DNA from: Prevotella koreensis
Lineage (GTDB): Bacteria; Bacteroidota; Bacteroidia; Bacteroidales; Bacteroidaceae
Reading direction: 5' to 3'
DNA length: 64,000 bases
Assembly (NCBI RefSeq): GCF_003977605.1
Contig: NZ_RYYU01000001.1
Coordinates: 1 to 64,000 of the forward strand
A program made the position numbers and the translations under genes. Below the pieces are notes generated by a model that saw only the letters and a list, made by a program, of their open reading frames with translations, did not search any database and was not told the DNA's origin. Position 1 is the stretch's first letter. Every line of letters begins with the position of its first letter. Of the stretch, positions 17,170-26,230 are shown in pieces.

Positions 17170-17400
17170 ATGGTTGAAACTCTCGTGTTAACAGTGTTAA
17201 TAATTGCTATTTGTTTAGCATTATTAAGTGTTAAGGTGCTTTTCAAGAAGAAAGGTCGCTTCGAGTCGCAGCATATTCATGACAGTGCAGCAATGCGCAG
17301 ACTTGGAATACATTGCGTTATCGACCAAGATAAGGAGGCAAGACACAGTGCGGAAAAGGCAAAAAAGATAAGAAACAAAATAAAATATAAAAAAGAATGA
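17170..17400 (+). CDS. Small single-span membrane protein
   Basis: The 76-residue protein has one membrane helix at about residues 4-24 followed by a basic cytoplasmic or periplasmic tail (KKKGRF, then MRRLGIHCV, then a lysine-rich end). Short proteins of this form, with a conserved M-R-x-x-G-I-x-C segment, are common in Bacteroidales next to Skp/OmpH-type genes; no function is known to me. A GTG at 17143 would add nine residues, but the ATG at 17170 places the helix at the N-terminus. Its stop codon overlaps the start of the next gene (ATGA), so the two are translationally coupled. Confidence 0.72.
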   Translation: MVETLVLTVLIIAICLALLSVKVLFKKKGRFESQHIHDSAAMRRLGIHCVIDQDKEARHSAEKAKKIRNKIKYKKE

Positions 17401-18002
17401 AAAAGAAATTTTTCCTTGTTATGGCGGCAGTAGTTGCCTTGACAGCATGTAACAACGAAGGTAAAAGCGGTGAGCAAAACGCCGACGCACCCAGAAGTTC
17501 GGAACTGAAGATAGCATACGTGGATATAGAGGAACTTGACTCTACCTATAATTTCTGCAAGGATTTCAAGGCCGAGTTCGAGAAGAAAAGCAAGAATGCA
17601 GACAATACTCTTAACCAGAAAGGACAGGCTCTGCAAACTCAGGCAGCCCAGTTCCAGCAGAATCTTCAGAGCAATAAGTACACTCAGCAGCAGGCACAGT
17701 CGGTGAATGCAAGCCTACAGAAGCAGCAGGTTGACCTGCAGCAACTGCAGCAACGTCTTGCTGCCGAACTGCAAGCAGAGTCGGAAAACTACAGTAAGGC
17801 TCTCCGTGACAGCGTTCAGCACTTCCTTGCAGAGTATAACAAGGACAAGAAATATTCCATTATTCTCAGCAAGGCAGGCGATAATGTGCTATACAGCGAC
17901 AAATCGTTAGACATCACCAAGGAGGTGGTTGCCGGACTGAACAAGGCTTACAAGCCTGCAGCAAAGACCGCAGAGCCGGCAAAGGCTGAAAGCAAGAAAT
18001 AA
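17397..18002 (+). CDS. Skp/OmpH-family periplasmic chaperone, lipoprotein form
   Basis: The 201-residue product has a lipoprotein signal peptide with lipobox LTAC (cysteine 18), then a short linker and the Skp/OmpH pattern IAYVDIEELDSTYNFCKDF. A long glutamine- and alanine-rich helical region (about 75-150) would form the coiled-coil tentacles of Skp. The end is low-complexity (PAAKTAEPAKAESKK). Skp binds unfolded outer-membrane proteins in the periplasm. Lipid anchoring is less usual than the soluble form but is seen in Bacteroidota. It overlaps the upstream small membrane gene by 4 bp. Confidence 0.82.
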   Translation: MKKKFFLVMAAVVALTACNNEGKSGEQNADAPRSSELKIAYVDIEELDSTYNFCKDFKAEFEKKSKNADNTLNQKGQALQTQAAQFQQNLQSNKYTQQQAQSVNASLQKQQVDLQQLQQRLAAELQAESENYSKALRDSVQHFLAEYNKDKKYSIILSKAGDNVLYSDKSLDITKEVVAGLNKAYKPAAKTAEPAKAESKK

Positions 18003-18084
18003 TCATTGCTTAAAGGTTTATGATTTAGGAGTTATAAGTTTGCTCGCGCATTCTTCGTAACTCCTAATTCGTTTCAGTATATTT

Positions 18085-18218
18085 CACCCTCAACGCTCAT
18101 CTTTCATCGCTCCGCTCGGCTCCTTCAGGAGACGCTTTCGAAGCAGAGCGAAGAAAGAACCCTCATCCTTTAACGCTCAACTCTCAACCCGCAACCCTCA
18201 TCGCTCATCGCTCACCCA
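18085..18218. repeat. Heptamer-like CTCA(A/T)C repeat tracts around a hairpin
   Basis: Two pyrimidine-rich tracts (18085-18119 and 18158-18218) are built from 7-nt variants such as CAACGCT, CAACTCT, CAACCCG, CAACCCT and CATCGCT. Between them lies a short hairpin (CTCC-TTCA-GGAG) in sequence of uneven composition. Just upstream, TTAGGAGTTA (18026) and TAACTCCTAA (18058) form an inverted repeat. The second tract runs to the start codon of the nth gene, so it would form its leader. Confidence 0.65.
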
Positions 18219-18219
18219 C

Positions 18220-18855
18220 ATGACCCGCAAGGCCCGCTACGAATATATCCTTGAATATTACGCCGAAAAGATGCCACACGTTTCCACCGAACTGAATTTC
18301 GGAAGCGTGTTTCAGTTGCTTGTTGCGACCGTACTTAGTGCGCAATGCACCGACAAACGCATCAACCAAGTAACCCCAGATCTGTTCTCGCGCTATCCCG
18401 ATGCAATGTCGATGAGCAGTGCAGAGCCGGAGGATGTACTCGAACTGATAGCCAGTGTAAGTTATCCCAACTCCAAGGCGCGGCATCTCGTTGATTTGTC
18501 GCGCATGATAGTAAACGACTTCGGAGGTGAAGTGCCATCGGATATGTCAGAACTCGTGAAACTACCGGGCGTTGGACGTAAGACCGCCAATGTCGTGCAG
18601 GCCGTAGGATTCGGTCGTTCGGCGATAGCCGTGGATACACATGTGTTTCGCGTGAGCCACCGTCTCGGACTTGTTCCGTCAAAAGACAATACGCCGCTGA
18701 AAGTGGAACTGACGCTGAAGAAGAATATCCCGGCCGATGTACAGGCCGATGCACACCACTGGTTGCTGTTGCATGGCAGATATATATGCCAGAGCAGAAA
18801 GCCCAAATGCAGTGAATGTCCCTTCAATTCTTTCTGTCCGAAAGTAGGAGTGTGA
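18220..18855 (+). CDS. nth: Endonuclease III (DNA glycosylase/AP lyase)
   Basis: This 211-residue base-excision repair enzyme removes oxidised pyrimidines. Visible features are the helix-hairpin-helix LPGVGRKTANV with catalytic lysine K121, the catalytic aspartate D139 in VDTHVFRV, and a C-terminal 4Fe-4S loop with cysteines 190, 197, 200 and 206 (C-x6-C-x2-C-x5-C). Length equals the E. coli enzyme. The start codon directly follows the CTCATCGCTCACC-type repeat, and no promoter is visible close by, so it may be read from upstream. Confidence 0.96.
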   Translation: MTRKARYEYILEYYAEKMPHVSTELNFGSVFQLLVATVLSAQCTDKRINQVTPDLFSRYPDAMSMSSAEPEDVLELIASVSYPNSKARHLVDLSRMIVNDFGGEVPSDMSELVKLPGVGRKTANVVQAVGFGRSAIAVDTHVFRVSHRLGLVPSKDNTPLKVELTLKKNIPADVQADAHHWLLLHGRYICQSRKPKCSECPFNSFCPKVGV

Positions 18856-18882
18856 CATTAATTAACGATAAAAAAACATACA

Positions 18883-19593
18883 ATGCAGTCGAAAAGAATA
18901 ATAAATTTTCTCAAGGATATTGCCGAGAACAATAACCGTCCGTGGTTTCATGAACATCGCGGGGAATATGATGCCATAAGGGCAGACTTCGAAGAGGGTA
19001 TAGCAAAGGCAATCTCGCGTATCTCGGAGTTCGATACGAGCATTGCCCACATCACAGTGAAGGATACGGTCTATCGTTTCTATCGCGACACTCGCTTCTC
19101 TCCAGACAAGTCACCATATAAGCGTCATCTCGGTGCCTTTATCTGCTTGCGTGGCAGAAAGTCGATAAGCGGAGGCTACTACATACACATGGAACCCGGC
19201 AACTGTCTGCTTGCTTGTGGCAATTATTGGATGCCGATGAACGTTCTCACTGCTTGTCGCAACGAGATAATGGGAAACATCGACCGTTGGCTTGGTATTG
19301 TGGAAGACCGTAAGTTCCTGAATTTCTTTGGAAAGCCGGGCGATGGCGAGTGGAAAGATGAGGCCGCATCTCCCAAGGGGTTCGGTCTGTCGATGCTCTC
19401 AAATGCTCCGAAGGGTTTCCCCCGCGACTATGAGCATCTTGAATATCTCAAAATGAAAGACTATTGCTGCTGGAAGCGTGTGCCCGACACATTCTTCGAT
19501 GGCGACGGATGGCTCGATGAAATGGCAAAGGTGTTTCAGGTGGCGAAGCCGATGAACGACTTCGTAAATGCAGTTATCGCCGATTACGAATAG
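18883..19593 (+). CDS. DUF2461 family protein
   Basis: The 236-residue soluble protein belongs to DUF2461 (TIGR02453). The signs are the N-terminal F-L-x-D-I-A-E-N-N-x-R-x-W-F-x-x-H/N-R segment and the R-F-S-P-D-K-S-P-Y-K-x-H block followed by YYIHMEPGN. Members are widespread and their biochemical role is unknown. The gene is 27 bp after nth and 24 bp before the TetR-type gene, all on the same strand, so these three are probably one transcript. Confidence 0.85.
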   Translation: MQSKRIINFLKDIAENNNRPWFHEHRGEYDAIRADFEEGIAKAISRISEFDTSIAHITVKDTVYRFYRDTRFSPDKSPYKRHLGAFICLRGRKSISGGYYIHMEPGNCLLACGNYWMPMNVLTACRNEIMGNIDRWLGIVEDRKFLNFFGKPGDGEWKDEAASPKGFGLSMLSNAPKGFPRDYEHLEYLKMKDYCCWKRVPDTFFDGDGWLDEMAKVFQVAKPMNDFVNAVIADYE

Positions 19594-19617
19594 GCCGGAG
19601 CGGCTATTAATATACAA

Positions 19618-20265
19618 ATGTTATTGGAACAGAAGGAGTTTATGCACACAAACAATGTCACTGACTATAAGAAAGAGTTGCGTTATAAGATTCGGAACAT
19701 GGCGATGGCTATGTTCAAAAAGAACGGAATAAAGTCTGTAAAGATGGACGACATTGCCAACGCTTTGCAAATATCAAAGCGCACGCTTTACGAAATATAC
19801 GAGAACAAGGAAACACTGCTTTTCGAGTGTGTTCGCGAAGACTATATGCGGGCGAAAGAACACATTCGGCAATATGCCTGTCATGCCGAAAACGAGATGG
19901 ACATAATCATCGAGTTCTTCAATATGAAGATGGCAGACTTGGGACAGATAGACCCGAAATTCTTTTCAGAACTTCACAAATATACCAATGTTATAGAATT
20001 TCTGCACAACTCGCACGAGGAGGAAATGAGCAATGCCAAAACCTTTATAGAGAGTGGAGTGAAGAATGGCTATTTCGTAGAGGGACTTAACTACGGAGTC
20101 GTTTTGAGACTTGGCGATGCTTCGATGAACTATATAATGGAAAATAAGTTGTATTTGCGATACGGCATACAAGAGATATTCCGTAATTTCTGGATTGTTC
20201 TGATGCGCGGTTTCTGTACACCGAAAGGCATAGAGCGCGTGAACGAACTTTTCAGCAAACCGTAA
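19618..20265 (+). CDS. TetR/AcrR-family transcriptional regulator
   Basis: The 215-residue protein has an N-terminal TetR helix-turn-helix: AMFKKNGIKSVKMDDIANAL, then ISKRTLYEIYENKETLL (about residues 33-66). The rest is an all-helical ligand-binding and dimer domain without recognisable ligand residues. Translation could start at 19618 or at the second ATG at 19642. It follows the DUF2461 gene closely. Its targets are not visible here; no divergent efflux pump or other typical partner lies next to it. Confidence 0.9.
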   Translation: MLLEQKEFMHTNNVTDYKKELRYKIRNMAMAMFKKNGIKSVKMDDIANALQISKRTLYEIYENKETLLFECVREDYMRAKEHIRQYACHAENEMDIIIEFFNMKMADLGQIDPKFFSELHKYTNVIEFLHNSHEEEMSNAKTFIESGVKNGYFVEGLNYGVVLRLGDASMNYIMENKLYLRYGIQEIFRNFWIVLMRGFCTPKGIERVNELFSKP

Positions 20266-20301
20266 AAGCCTTGGCTCGGATGCCTTTTTTTATTTTATAC
20301 T

Positions 20302-20331
20302 TTTGGGTTTGAAAAAAAATAATTACCTTTG
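20302..20331 (+). promoter_or_regulatory. Bacteroidota-type promoter of pheT
   Basis: TTTG (20302-20305) and TACCTTTG (20324-20331) are separated by 18 bp; the -7 box is a full match. The start codon is 39 bp beyond. Confidence 0.62.
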
Positions 20332-20370
20332 CAGCGTATTAATACGGGAAATTAAAATCTATAGATTATA

Positions 20371-22833
20371 ATGAATATATCTTATAAGTGGTTGAAAGAA
20401 TATGTTGATTTCAGCCTTTCGCCACAAGAAGTTTGTGACGCTCTGACGAGCGAGGGTCTTGAGGTCGGTGCACTTGAAGAAGTGCAGAGCATACGCGGCG
20501 GGCTGAAGGGGTTGTTTGTTGGCAAGGTTATGACCTGCGACATGCACCCGGATTCAGACCATCTGCATGTAACCACTGTTGATCTTGGTAACGGAGAAAC
20601 GCGCCAAATAGTGTGCGGTGCGCCGAACGTTGCCGCAGGTCAGAAGGTGATAGTTGCCGACCTCGGATGCGTTCTGTATGACGGTGATAAGGAGTTCACT
20701 ATAAAGAAATCAAAACTTCGCGGTGTGGAGTCTAACGGAATGATATGTGCCGAAGACGAGATAGGTGTAGGCAGCAGTCATGATGGGATAATAGTGCTCC
20801 CGGAGGATGCCGAGATTGGTATGCCCGCAGCCGAATATTATAATCTTGAAAGCGACTGGCTCATTGAGGTTGACATAACGGCCAACCGTGCCGATGCCCT
20901 CTCACACTGGGGAGTGGCACGTGACTTGTACGCATGGTTGAAGCAGAACGGATACGAGACTTCGCTCCACCGCCCGTCTGACGAGACTTTCGTCGTTGAT
21001 GATGAGACGCTGCCGATAGACGTTGAAATAGTCAATAAGGAAGCATGCAAACGCTATGCATGCGTCAGCATAACCGACTGTGAGGTGAAGGAAAGTCCGG
21101 AATGGCTCAAAAACAAACTCAATACGATAGGGGTGCGCCCGATAAACAATATTGTAGATATAACCAACTATGTGATGATGGCATACGGTCAGCCGCTTCA
21201 CTGCTTCGATGCCGACATGGTGAAAGGTAACAGGATTGTTGTAAAGACAATGCCTGAAGGCACTCCTTTCATTACACTTGACGGCGAAGAGCACAAACTC
21301 TCGGAGCGAGACCTCGCCATCTGCAACGCCGAAGACCCCATGTGCATTGCCGGAGTGTTCGGTGGAAAGGGCTCAGGGACGTATGACAACACACGCAACA
21401 TCGTGCTCGAAAGCGCGTATTTCCACCCCACATGGATTCGTAAGAGCGCACGTCGTCACGGACTAAGCACCGACGCGTCGTTCCGTTTCGAGCGTGGTGT
21501 AGACCCGGAGGGTGTTATTTATGCACTGAAGCAGGCCGCGTTGCTATGCAAGGAGTTGTCCGGAGGAAAGGTTTCGATGCAGATAAAGGACGTATATCCC
21601 GAGAAAATAGAGAATGCGAAAGTTGACTTGGGCTACTCTTACGTTAACCGACTGGTGGGAAAAGATATTCCGGCCGAGACAATAAAGAGCATCGTGACAT
21701 CGCTCGAAATGAAAATCTTGGAGGAGAATGTTGACGGACTGAAACTCGAAATACCGGCATATCGTGTTGATGTGCAGCGTCCATGCGACGTTGTTGAAGA
21801 CATCCTACGCGTGTATGGATATAATAATGTGGAAATTCCTACGCAATTGAAGTCATCGCTTGTAGTGAAAGGCGATGAGGACAAGAAACACGTGCTTGCC
21901 AATCTGGTGGGAGAGCAACTCCTCGGTTGCGGCTTCAATGAGATACTCAACAACTCTCTGACCAAGAGTGCGTACTACGACAAACTGCAAAGTTATCCCG
22001 CAGAAAACCTCGTAAGGATTATGAACCCGCTTAGTTCAGACCTTAACGTGATGCGTCAGACAATGCTTTTCGGAGGACTTGAAAGTATTGCGTACAACGT
22101 AAACCGCCGAAACCCGAACCTGAAGTTCTTCGAGCGTGGAAACGTATATACTTTCTCTCCCGATAAACAGAACGCCGACAACCCTATGGCGGCATACAAG
22201 GAAGAGAACATGATTGCACTTTGGGTTACCGGAAAACGCGTGACCGGCTCGTGGGCACATGCTGACGAACAATCAACGTTCTTCGAACTCAAGGCATACG
22301 TTATGAATATACTTTCGCGTATAGGAGTTCCGTTCGCCATGTTGATGTTCAAGGAGAGCACCGGCGACATCTTCTCAAAGGCTACCGTTATCGAAAACCG
22401 TGGCGGAAAGAAACTTGTGGAGATGGGATTGGTGAGCAAGGCGATACTGAAATCTGCCGGAATTGCCCAAGAGGTGTATTATGCCGAACTCAACTGGACG
22501 GCTCTAATGAAGACGATAAAGAAGCAAAAGGTGGAATATCGCGAGATAAGCAAATATCCGGCGGTAAGTCGCGACCTTGCGCTGCTCATTGATAAGAATG
22601 TGGAATTTGTCACAATAGAGAGTGTGGCATATCGTAGCGAGAAGAAATTGCTGCGCAAAGTGGAACTCTTCGATGTTTATGAGGGTAAGAATCTGCCTGA
22701 GGGAAAGAAGAGTTATGCTGTGAATTTCATCCTGCAAGACGAACAGAAAACGCTTAACGACAAGCAGATTGACAGTATAATGAATAAGATTATCGCTAAT
22801 CTGAAGAAAGAGATTGGAGCGGAATTGCGATGA
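20371..22833 (+). CDS. pheT: Phenylalanine-tRNA ligase beta subunit
   Basis: The 820-residue beta subunit has all expected modules: the MNISYKWLKEYVDF start, the EMAP/tRNA-binding domain at about 40-150 (GKVMTCDMHPDSDHLHV), the B3/B4 editing domain at about 210-390, the B5 domain, the catalytic-like core (NPLSSDLNVMRQTM) and a C-terminal ferredoxin-fold anticodon-binding domain (about 725-818). It pairs with PheS, which is not in this window, so pheS and pheT are unlinked here, unlike in many bacteria. It has its own promoter. No leader peptide or T-box-like structure is evident in its short leader. Confidence 0.96.
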   Translation: MNISYKWLKEYVDFSLSPQEVCDALTSEGLEVGALEEVQSIRGGLKGLFVGKVMTCDMHPDSDHLHVTTVDLGNGETRQIVCGAPNVAAGQKVIVADLGCVLYDGDKEFTIKKSKLRGVESNGMICAEDEIGVGSSHDGIIVLPEDAEIGMPAAEYYNLESDWLIEVDITANRADALSHWGVARDLYAWLKQNGYETSLHRPSDETFVVDDETLPIDVEIVNKEACKRYACVSITDCEVKESPEWLKNKLNTIGVRPINNIVDITNYVMMAYGQPLHCFDADMVKGNRIVVKTMPEGTPFITLDGEEHKLSERDLAICNAEDPMCIAGVFGGKGSGTYDNTRNIVLESAYFHPTWIRKSARRHGLSTDASFRFERGVDPEGVIYALKQAALLCKELSGGKVSMQIKDVYPEKIENAKVDLGYSYVNRLVGKDIPAETIKSIVTSLEMKILEENVDGLKLEIPAYRVDVQRPCDVVEDILRVYGYNNVEIPTQLKSSLVVKGDEDKKHVLANLVGEQLLGCGFNEILNNSLTKSAYYDKLQSYPAENLVRIMNPLSSDLNVMRQTMLFGGLESIAYNVNRRNPNLKFFERGNVYTFSPDKQNADNPMAAYKEENMIALWVTGKRVTGSWAHADEQSTFFELKAYVMNILSRIGVPFAMLMFKESTGDIFSKATVIENRGGKKLVEMGLVSKAILKSAGIAQEVYYAELNWTALMKTIKKQKVEYREISKYPAVSRDLALLIDKNVEFVTIESVAYRSEKKLLRKVELFDVYEGKNLPEGKKSYAVNFILQDEQKTLNDKQIDSIMNKIIANLKKEIGAELR

Positions 22834-22904
22834 ACGCGGAGCGACATGGAATGAAAATCAAAATGTAATATAAATAAAAAACAATAATATTTTGAACATA
22901 GTTT

Positions 22905-23630
22905 ATGGGAAGAGCATTTGAATACCGTAAGGCAGCAAAGATGAAGAGATGGGGACACATGGCAAAGACGTTTACAAGAATTGGTAAACAGATTGCCATT
23001 GCCGTAAAATCAGGAGGTCCCGAACCAGAGAATAACCCGGCATTGCGTGCCATCATAGCCAATGCCAAGCGCGAGAATATGCCGAAAGACAATATCGAAC
23101 GCGCGATAAAGAACGCTATGGGCAAGGATCAGAGCGACTATAAGGAGGTGACATACGAGGGATATGGTCCGTTCGGAGTGGCTGTTTTTGTTGATACTCT
23201 GACCGACAACACAACGAGAACGGTGGGTGATGTGCGCTCGGTTTTCAACAAGTTCAGCGGCAACCTCGGTACTACCGGTTCGCTGAGTTTCCTTTTCGAC
23301 CACAAGAGTGTGTTCACTTTCAAGAAGAAGGATGGCATCGACATGGACGAACTGATACTAGACCTTATCGACTACGGCGTGGAAGATGAGTACGATGAAG
23401 ACGAAGAGGAAGACAGCATCACTATATATGGCGACCCTAAGAGTTTCGGTGAGATACAGAAACATCTTGAAGAGAACGGGTTTGAGGTTACGGGAGCAGA
23501 GTTCACGTATATCCCCAACGACCTGAAAGAGGTTACGCCTGAGCAGCGCGAGACACTCGACAAGATGGTGGAGAAACTCGAAGACTTCGATGACGTGCAG
23601 ACTGTATATACCAACATGAAGCCGGAATAA
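22905..23630 (+). CDS. YebC/PmpR-family protein
   Basis: The 241-residue protein is a full YebC family member. It starts MGRAFEYRKAAKMKRW, followed by FTRIGKQIAIAVKSGG, NMPKDNIERAIKNA and YEGYGPFGVAVFVD. An acidic stretch near 160-170 (DEYDEDEEED) is typical. YebC proteins were described as transcription regulators, and more recent work ties them to translation through poly-proline stretches; which applies here is unknown. It is 71 bp after pheT and could be co-transcribed. Repeat array C follows 135 bp after the stop. Confidence 0.93.
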   Translation: MGRAFEYRKAAKMKRWGHMAKTFTRIGKQIAIAVKSGGPEPENNPALRAIIANAKRENMPKDNIERAIKNAMGKDQSDYKEVTYEGYGPFGVAVFVDTLTDNTTRTVGDVRSVFNKFSGNLGTTGSLSFLFDHKSVFTFKKKDGIDMDELILDLIDYGVEDEYDEDEEEDSITIYGDPKSFGEIQKHLEENGFEVTGAEFTYIPNDLKEVTPEQRETLDKMVEKLEDFDDVQTVYTNMKPE

Positions 23631-23764
23631 TCCGCCTCATGTAGGTTTCTGCCTGCCTTTTGCGGACAGCCAATAATATGTCTGTGGCATTACGGCATGC
23701 TAATGATAATGGCTTTGTTACTAAATCATAGTCACGGAATATGGCAGAATTAGTCTTTTGAAAA

Positions 23765-23852
23765 CCAATATCGGCTGTTTTGCAGACCAATTTGGGCGAA
23801 ATTACATTTCAATTTCGCCCAAATTGGTCTGCAAAACAGCCGAATTTGTTTT
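23765..23852. repeat. 22-nt-period repeat array C (4 units, long hairpin)
   Basis: Units start at 23765, 23787, 23809 and 23831. Unit 4 is the reverse complement of unit 1 and unit 3 that of unit 2, and the linkers match too (CAGAC against GTCTG). The whole array folds into a nearly perfect stem of about 38 bp with a 7-nt loop. It lies between the convergent yebC-type gene and the minus-strand lipoprotein gene and is followed by T runs, so it may also act as a bidirectional terminator. Confidence 0.9.
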
Positions 23853-23900
23853 TTCGGATATGTGCTTTCGCAGAATGTTCTGTGGTTTGTTGCAGGCTTA

Positions 23901-24287
23901 CTATTCGTAATCCTTTGTGCTCAGTGTCGTTTCGTATAGCACCTTACCTTTTCTGCTCGCCGAGTAATAGGTATAAGCAAAGCAGAAACCGGCATCCTTA
24001 TAGACACGGTTGTTGGTGTTGCGTTTCAGTTCGTCGATAAGTGCCGGACGCACATTGTCGTCTTTCAGCACTCCCACGGTATCGGCATTGCCGCGCAACG
24101 AGAAATATGAATGTACGGTCTTTGTTGCTTTGTCGAACGTGATGCTGTCGATAATTGTAAATTCATCGATAGTTGCCGGACATTTTTTCTCGGTGTATTC
24201 TTTCGACTCTCGTGCCGCCCTGTCCTCCAGGCTCTCATGGCACGAAGCGAGGAAAATGATTGATGCAAATAACAGTAACTTCTTCAT
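23901..24287 (-). CDS. Small lipoprotein of unknown function
   Basis: The 128-residue product has a lipoprotein signal peptide with lipobox LASC (cysteine 16). I recognise no domain. The mature part begins with a charged helical stretch (HESLEDRAARESKEYTEKKC) and continues as an alternating beta-rich domain with DKATKTVHSYFSL. Two further cysteines (about positions 36 and 102) could pair. It is on the minus strand between two plus-strand genes, with a TATTTTTG -7-like box (24296-24303) just upstream of the ATG. Confidence 0.75.
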   Translation of the reverse strand: MKKLLLFASIIFLASCHESLEDRAARESKEYTEKKCPATIDEFTIIDSITFDKATKTVHSYFSLRGNADTVGVLKDDNVRPALIDELKRNTNNRVYKDAGFCFAYTYYSASRKGKVLYETTLSTKDYE

Positions 24288-24366
24288 AATGGGTACAAAA
24301 ATAAGGAATTTCTCGCTAAATATTTAAAAATAATGAAAATAATAACCATTAAAACTCATTTTTTTG

Positions 24367-24374
24367 TAACTTTG
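24367..24374 (+). promoter_or_regulatory. Candidate -7 box of lepA
   Basis: TAACTTTG is a perfect -7 box 24 bp before the lepA ATG. No TTTG lies at the right distance upstream, so the -33 part is weak or absent. Confidence 0.5.
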
Positions 24375-24397
24375 CCGTTAGTTTTGGGTAAATACAC

Positions 24398-26179
24398 ATG
24401 CAACATATACGTAATTTCTGCATAATAGCACATATAGACCACGGCAAGAGTACACTTGCCGACCGACTCCTTGAGTGTACTAACACAATAAAGATTACCG
24501 ACGGGCAGATGCTCGACAACATGGATTTGGAGAAAGAAAGAGGTATCACTATCAAAAGCCACGCCATTCAGATGGAGTATGAACTTAATGGTGAGAAATA
24601 CGTGTTCAATCTTATCGACACTCCGGGACACGTTGACTTCTCTTACGAGGTGAGCCGCAGTATCGCCGCATGCGAGGGAGCGCTGCTCGTGGTTGATGCC
24701 ACGCAAGGCGTTCAGGCGCAGACAATCAGCAATCTATACATGGCAATCGAGCACGATTTGGAGATAATCCCCGTGATAAACAAAATCGATATGCCCAGCG
24801 CAATGCCCGATGAAGTGGAAGACGAGATTGTGGAACTCATAGGCTGTGACCGTTCGGAGATTATACGTGCAAGCGGAAAGACCGGCGAAGGCATAGACGA
24901 CATACTGAAAGCGGTGGTGGAACGCATTCCGCATCCTGTTGGAAATGTCGATGCCCCGTTACAGGCATTGATATTCGACTCGGTGTTCAACTCGTTCCGA
25001 GGCATTATAGCATATTTCAAGATACTCAATGGCTCCATCAAGAAGGGCGACAAGGTGAAGTTCTTCAACACCGGCATGGAATATGATGCCGACGAGGTGG
25101 GAGTGCTGAAGATGGATATGATACCGCGTAAGGAACTAAGCACCGGTGAGGTGGGATATATCATAAGCGGAATAAAGGATGCCAAGGAGGTGAAAGTGGG
25201 CGATACCATAACCCATACGGCACGTCCTTGCGAAACAGCCATTGCCGGATTTCAAGAGGTCAAGCCGATGGTGTTTGCCGGAGTATATCCCATCGACCCG
25301 ACAGAATATGAAAACCTGCGTGCTTCGCTTGAGAAACTGCAACTCAATGATGCCTCGCTGACGTTCTTCCCGGAGTCTTCCGTGGCATTGGGTTTCGGCT
25401 TCCGTTGTGGCTTTCTCGGACTTCTTCACATGGAGATAGTGCAGGAACGTCTCGACCGCGAATTTAATATGGACGTGATAACAACCGTTCCGAACGTGTC
25501 GTATATGATATATACCAAGCAGGGGGATGCTTTGGAAGTGCATAATCCGAGCGGACTGCCTGAACCGACAATGATAGAGCATATAGAAGAACCGTATATC
25601 AAAGCCACGATAATAACCGATAGTAACTACATCGGGCCGATAATGAAACTATGTCTTGACAAGCGTGGAGAACTGCTTAATCAGGAATATGTCAGCGGCA
25701 ACCGTGTGGAACTGCATTTCATGATACCGTTGGGCGAAATCGTGATAGATTTCTATGACAAACTGAAGAGCATTTCAAAGGGATATGCTTCGTTTGACTA
25801 TCATATAGACAGTTTCCGTCTTTCAAGACTCGTGAAACTCGATATACTGTTGAACGGCGAACCTGTCGATGCTCTTTCTACACTGACACATCAGGACAAT
25901 GCCGTGGGATTCGGCAGAAGAATGTGTGAGAAACTGAAAGAACTGATACCCCGCCAGCAGTTCGATATAGCCATTCAGGCGGCTATCGGAGCGAAGATAA
26001 TAGCGAGGGAAACGGTGAAACAGGTGCGCAAGGACGTTACGGCAAAGTGCTATGGTGGTGATGTTAGCCGTAAACGCAAGTTGCTTGAGAAACAAAAGAA
26101 AGGTAAGAAACGCATGAAGCAGATAGGAAATGTTGAGGTGCCGCAGAAGGCTTTCCTCGCAGTTCTGAAACTTGACTGA
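24398..26179 (+). CDS. lepA: Elongation factor 4 (LepA), ribosome-binding GTPase
   Basis: The 593-residue GTPase has the full set of G motifs: AHIDHGKST (9-17), [13 protein letters not shown] and NKID. The C-terminal LepA-specific part is intact ([20 protein letters not shown], then [20 protein letters not shown]). EF4 binds ribosomes at the membrane and is linked to ribosome assembly and back-translocation. The length is close to that of E. coli LepA (599). The Crp/Fnr-type gene follows about 50 bp downstream. Confidence 0.97.
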   Translation: MQHIRNFCIIAHIDHGKSTLADRLLECTNTIKITDGQMLDNMDLEKERGITIKSHAIQMEYELNGEKYVFNLIDTPGHVDFSYEVSRSIAACEGALLVVDATQGVQAQTISNLYMAIEHDLEIIPVINKIDMPSAMPDEVEDEIVELIGCDRSEIIRASGKTGEGIDDILKAVVERIPHPVGNVDAPLQALIFDSVFNSFRGIIAYFKILNGSIKKGDKVKFFNTGMEYDADEVGVLKMDMIPRKELSTGEVGYIISGIKDAKEVKVGDTITHTARPCETAIAGFQEVKPMVFAGVYPIDPTEYENLRASLEKLQLNDASLTFFPESSVALGFGFRCGFLGLLHMEIVQERLDREFNMDVITTVPNVSYMIYTKQGDALEVHNPSGLPEPTMIEHIEEPYIKATIITDSNYIGPIMKLCLDKRGELLNQEYVSGNRVELHFMIPLGEIVIDFYDKLKSISKGYASFDYHIDSFRLSRLVKLDILLNGEPVDALSTLTHQDNAVGFGRRMCEKLKELIPRQQFDIAIQAAIGAKIIARETVKQVRKDVTAKCYGGDVSRKRKLLEKQKKGKKRMKQIGNVEVPQKAFLAVLKLD

Positions 26180-26230
26180 CCCGATAATATAATATCCACT
26201 GAAAACTTTAACGTGAAGGGAGGTATGGCA

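Noticed and set aside
20266-20300. Terminator after the TetR-type gene
   Set aside because: There is a T run, but the only stem before it is about 3-4 bp.
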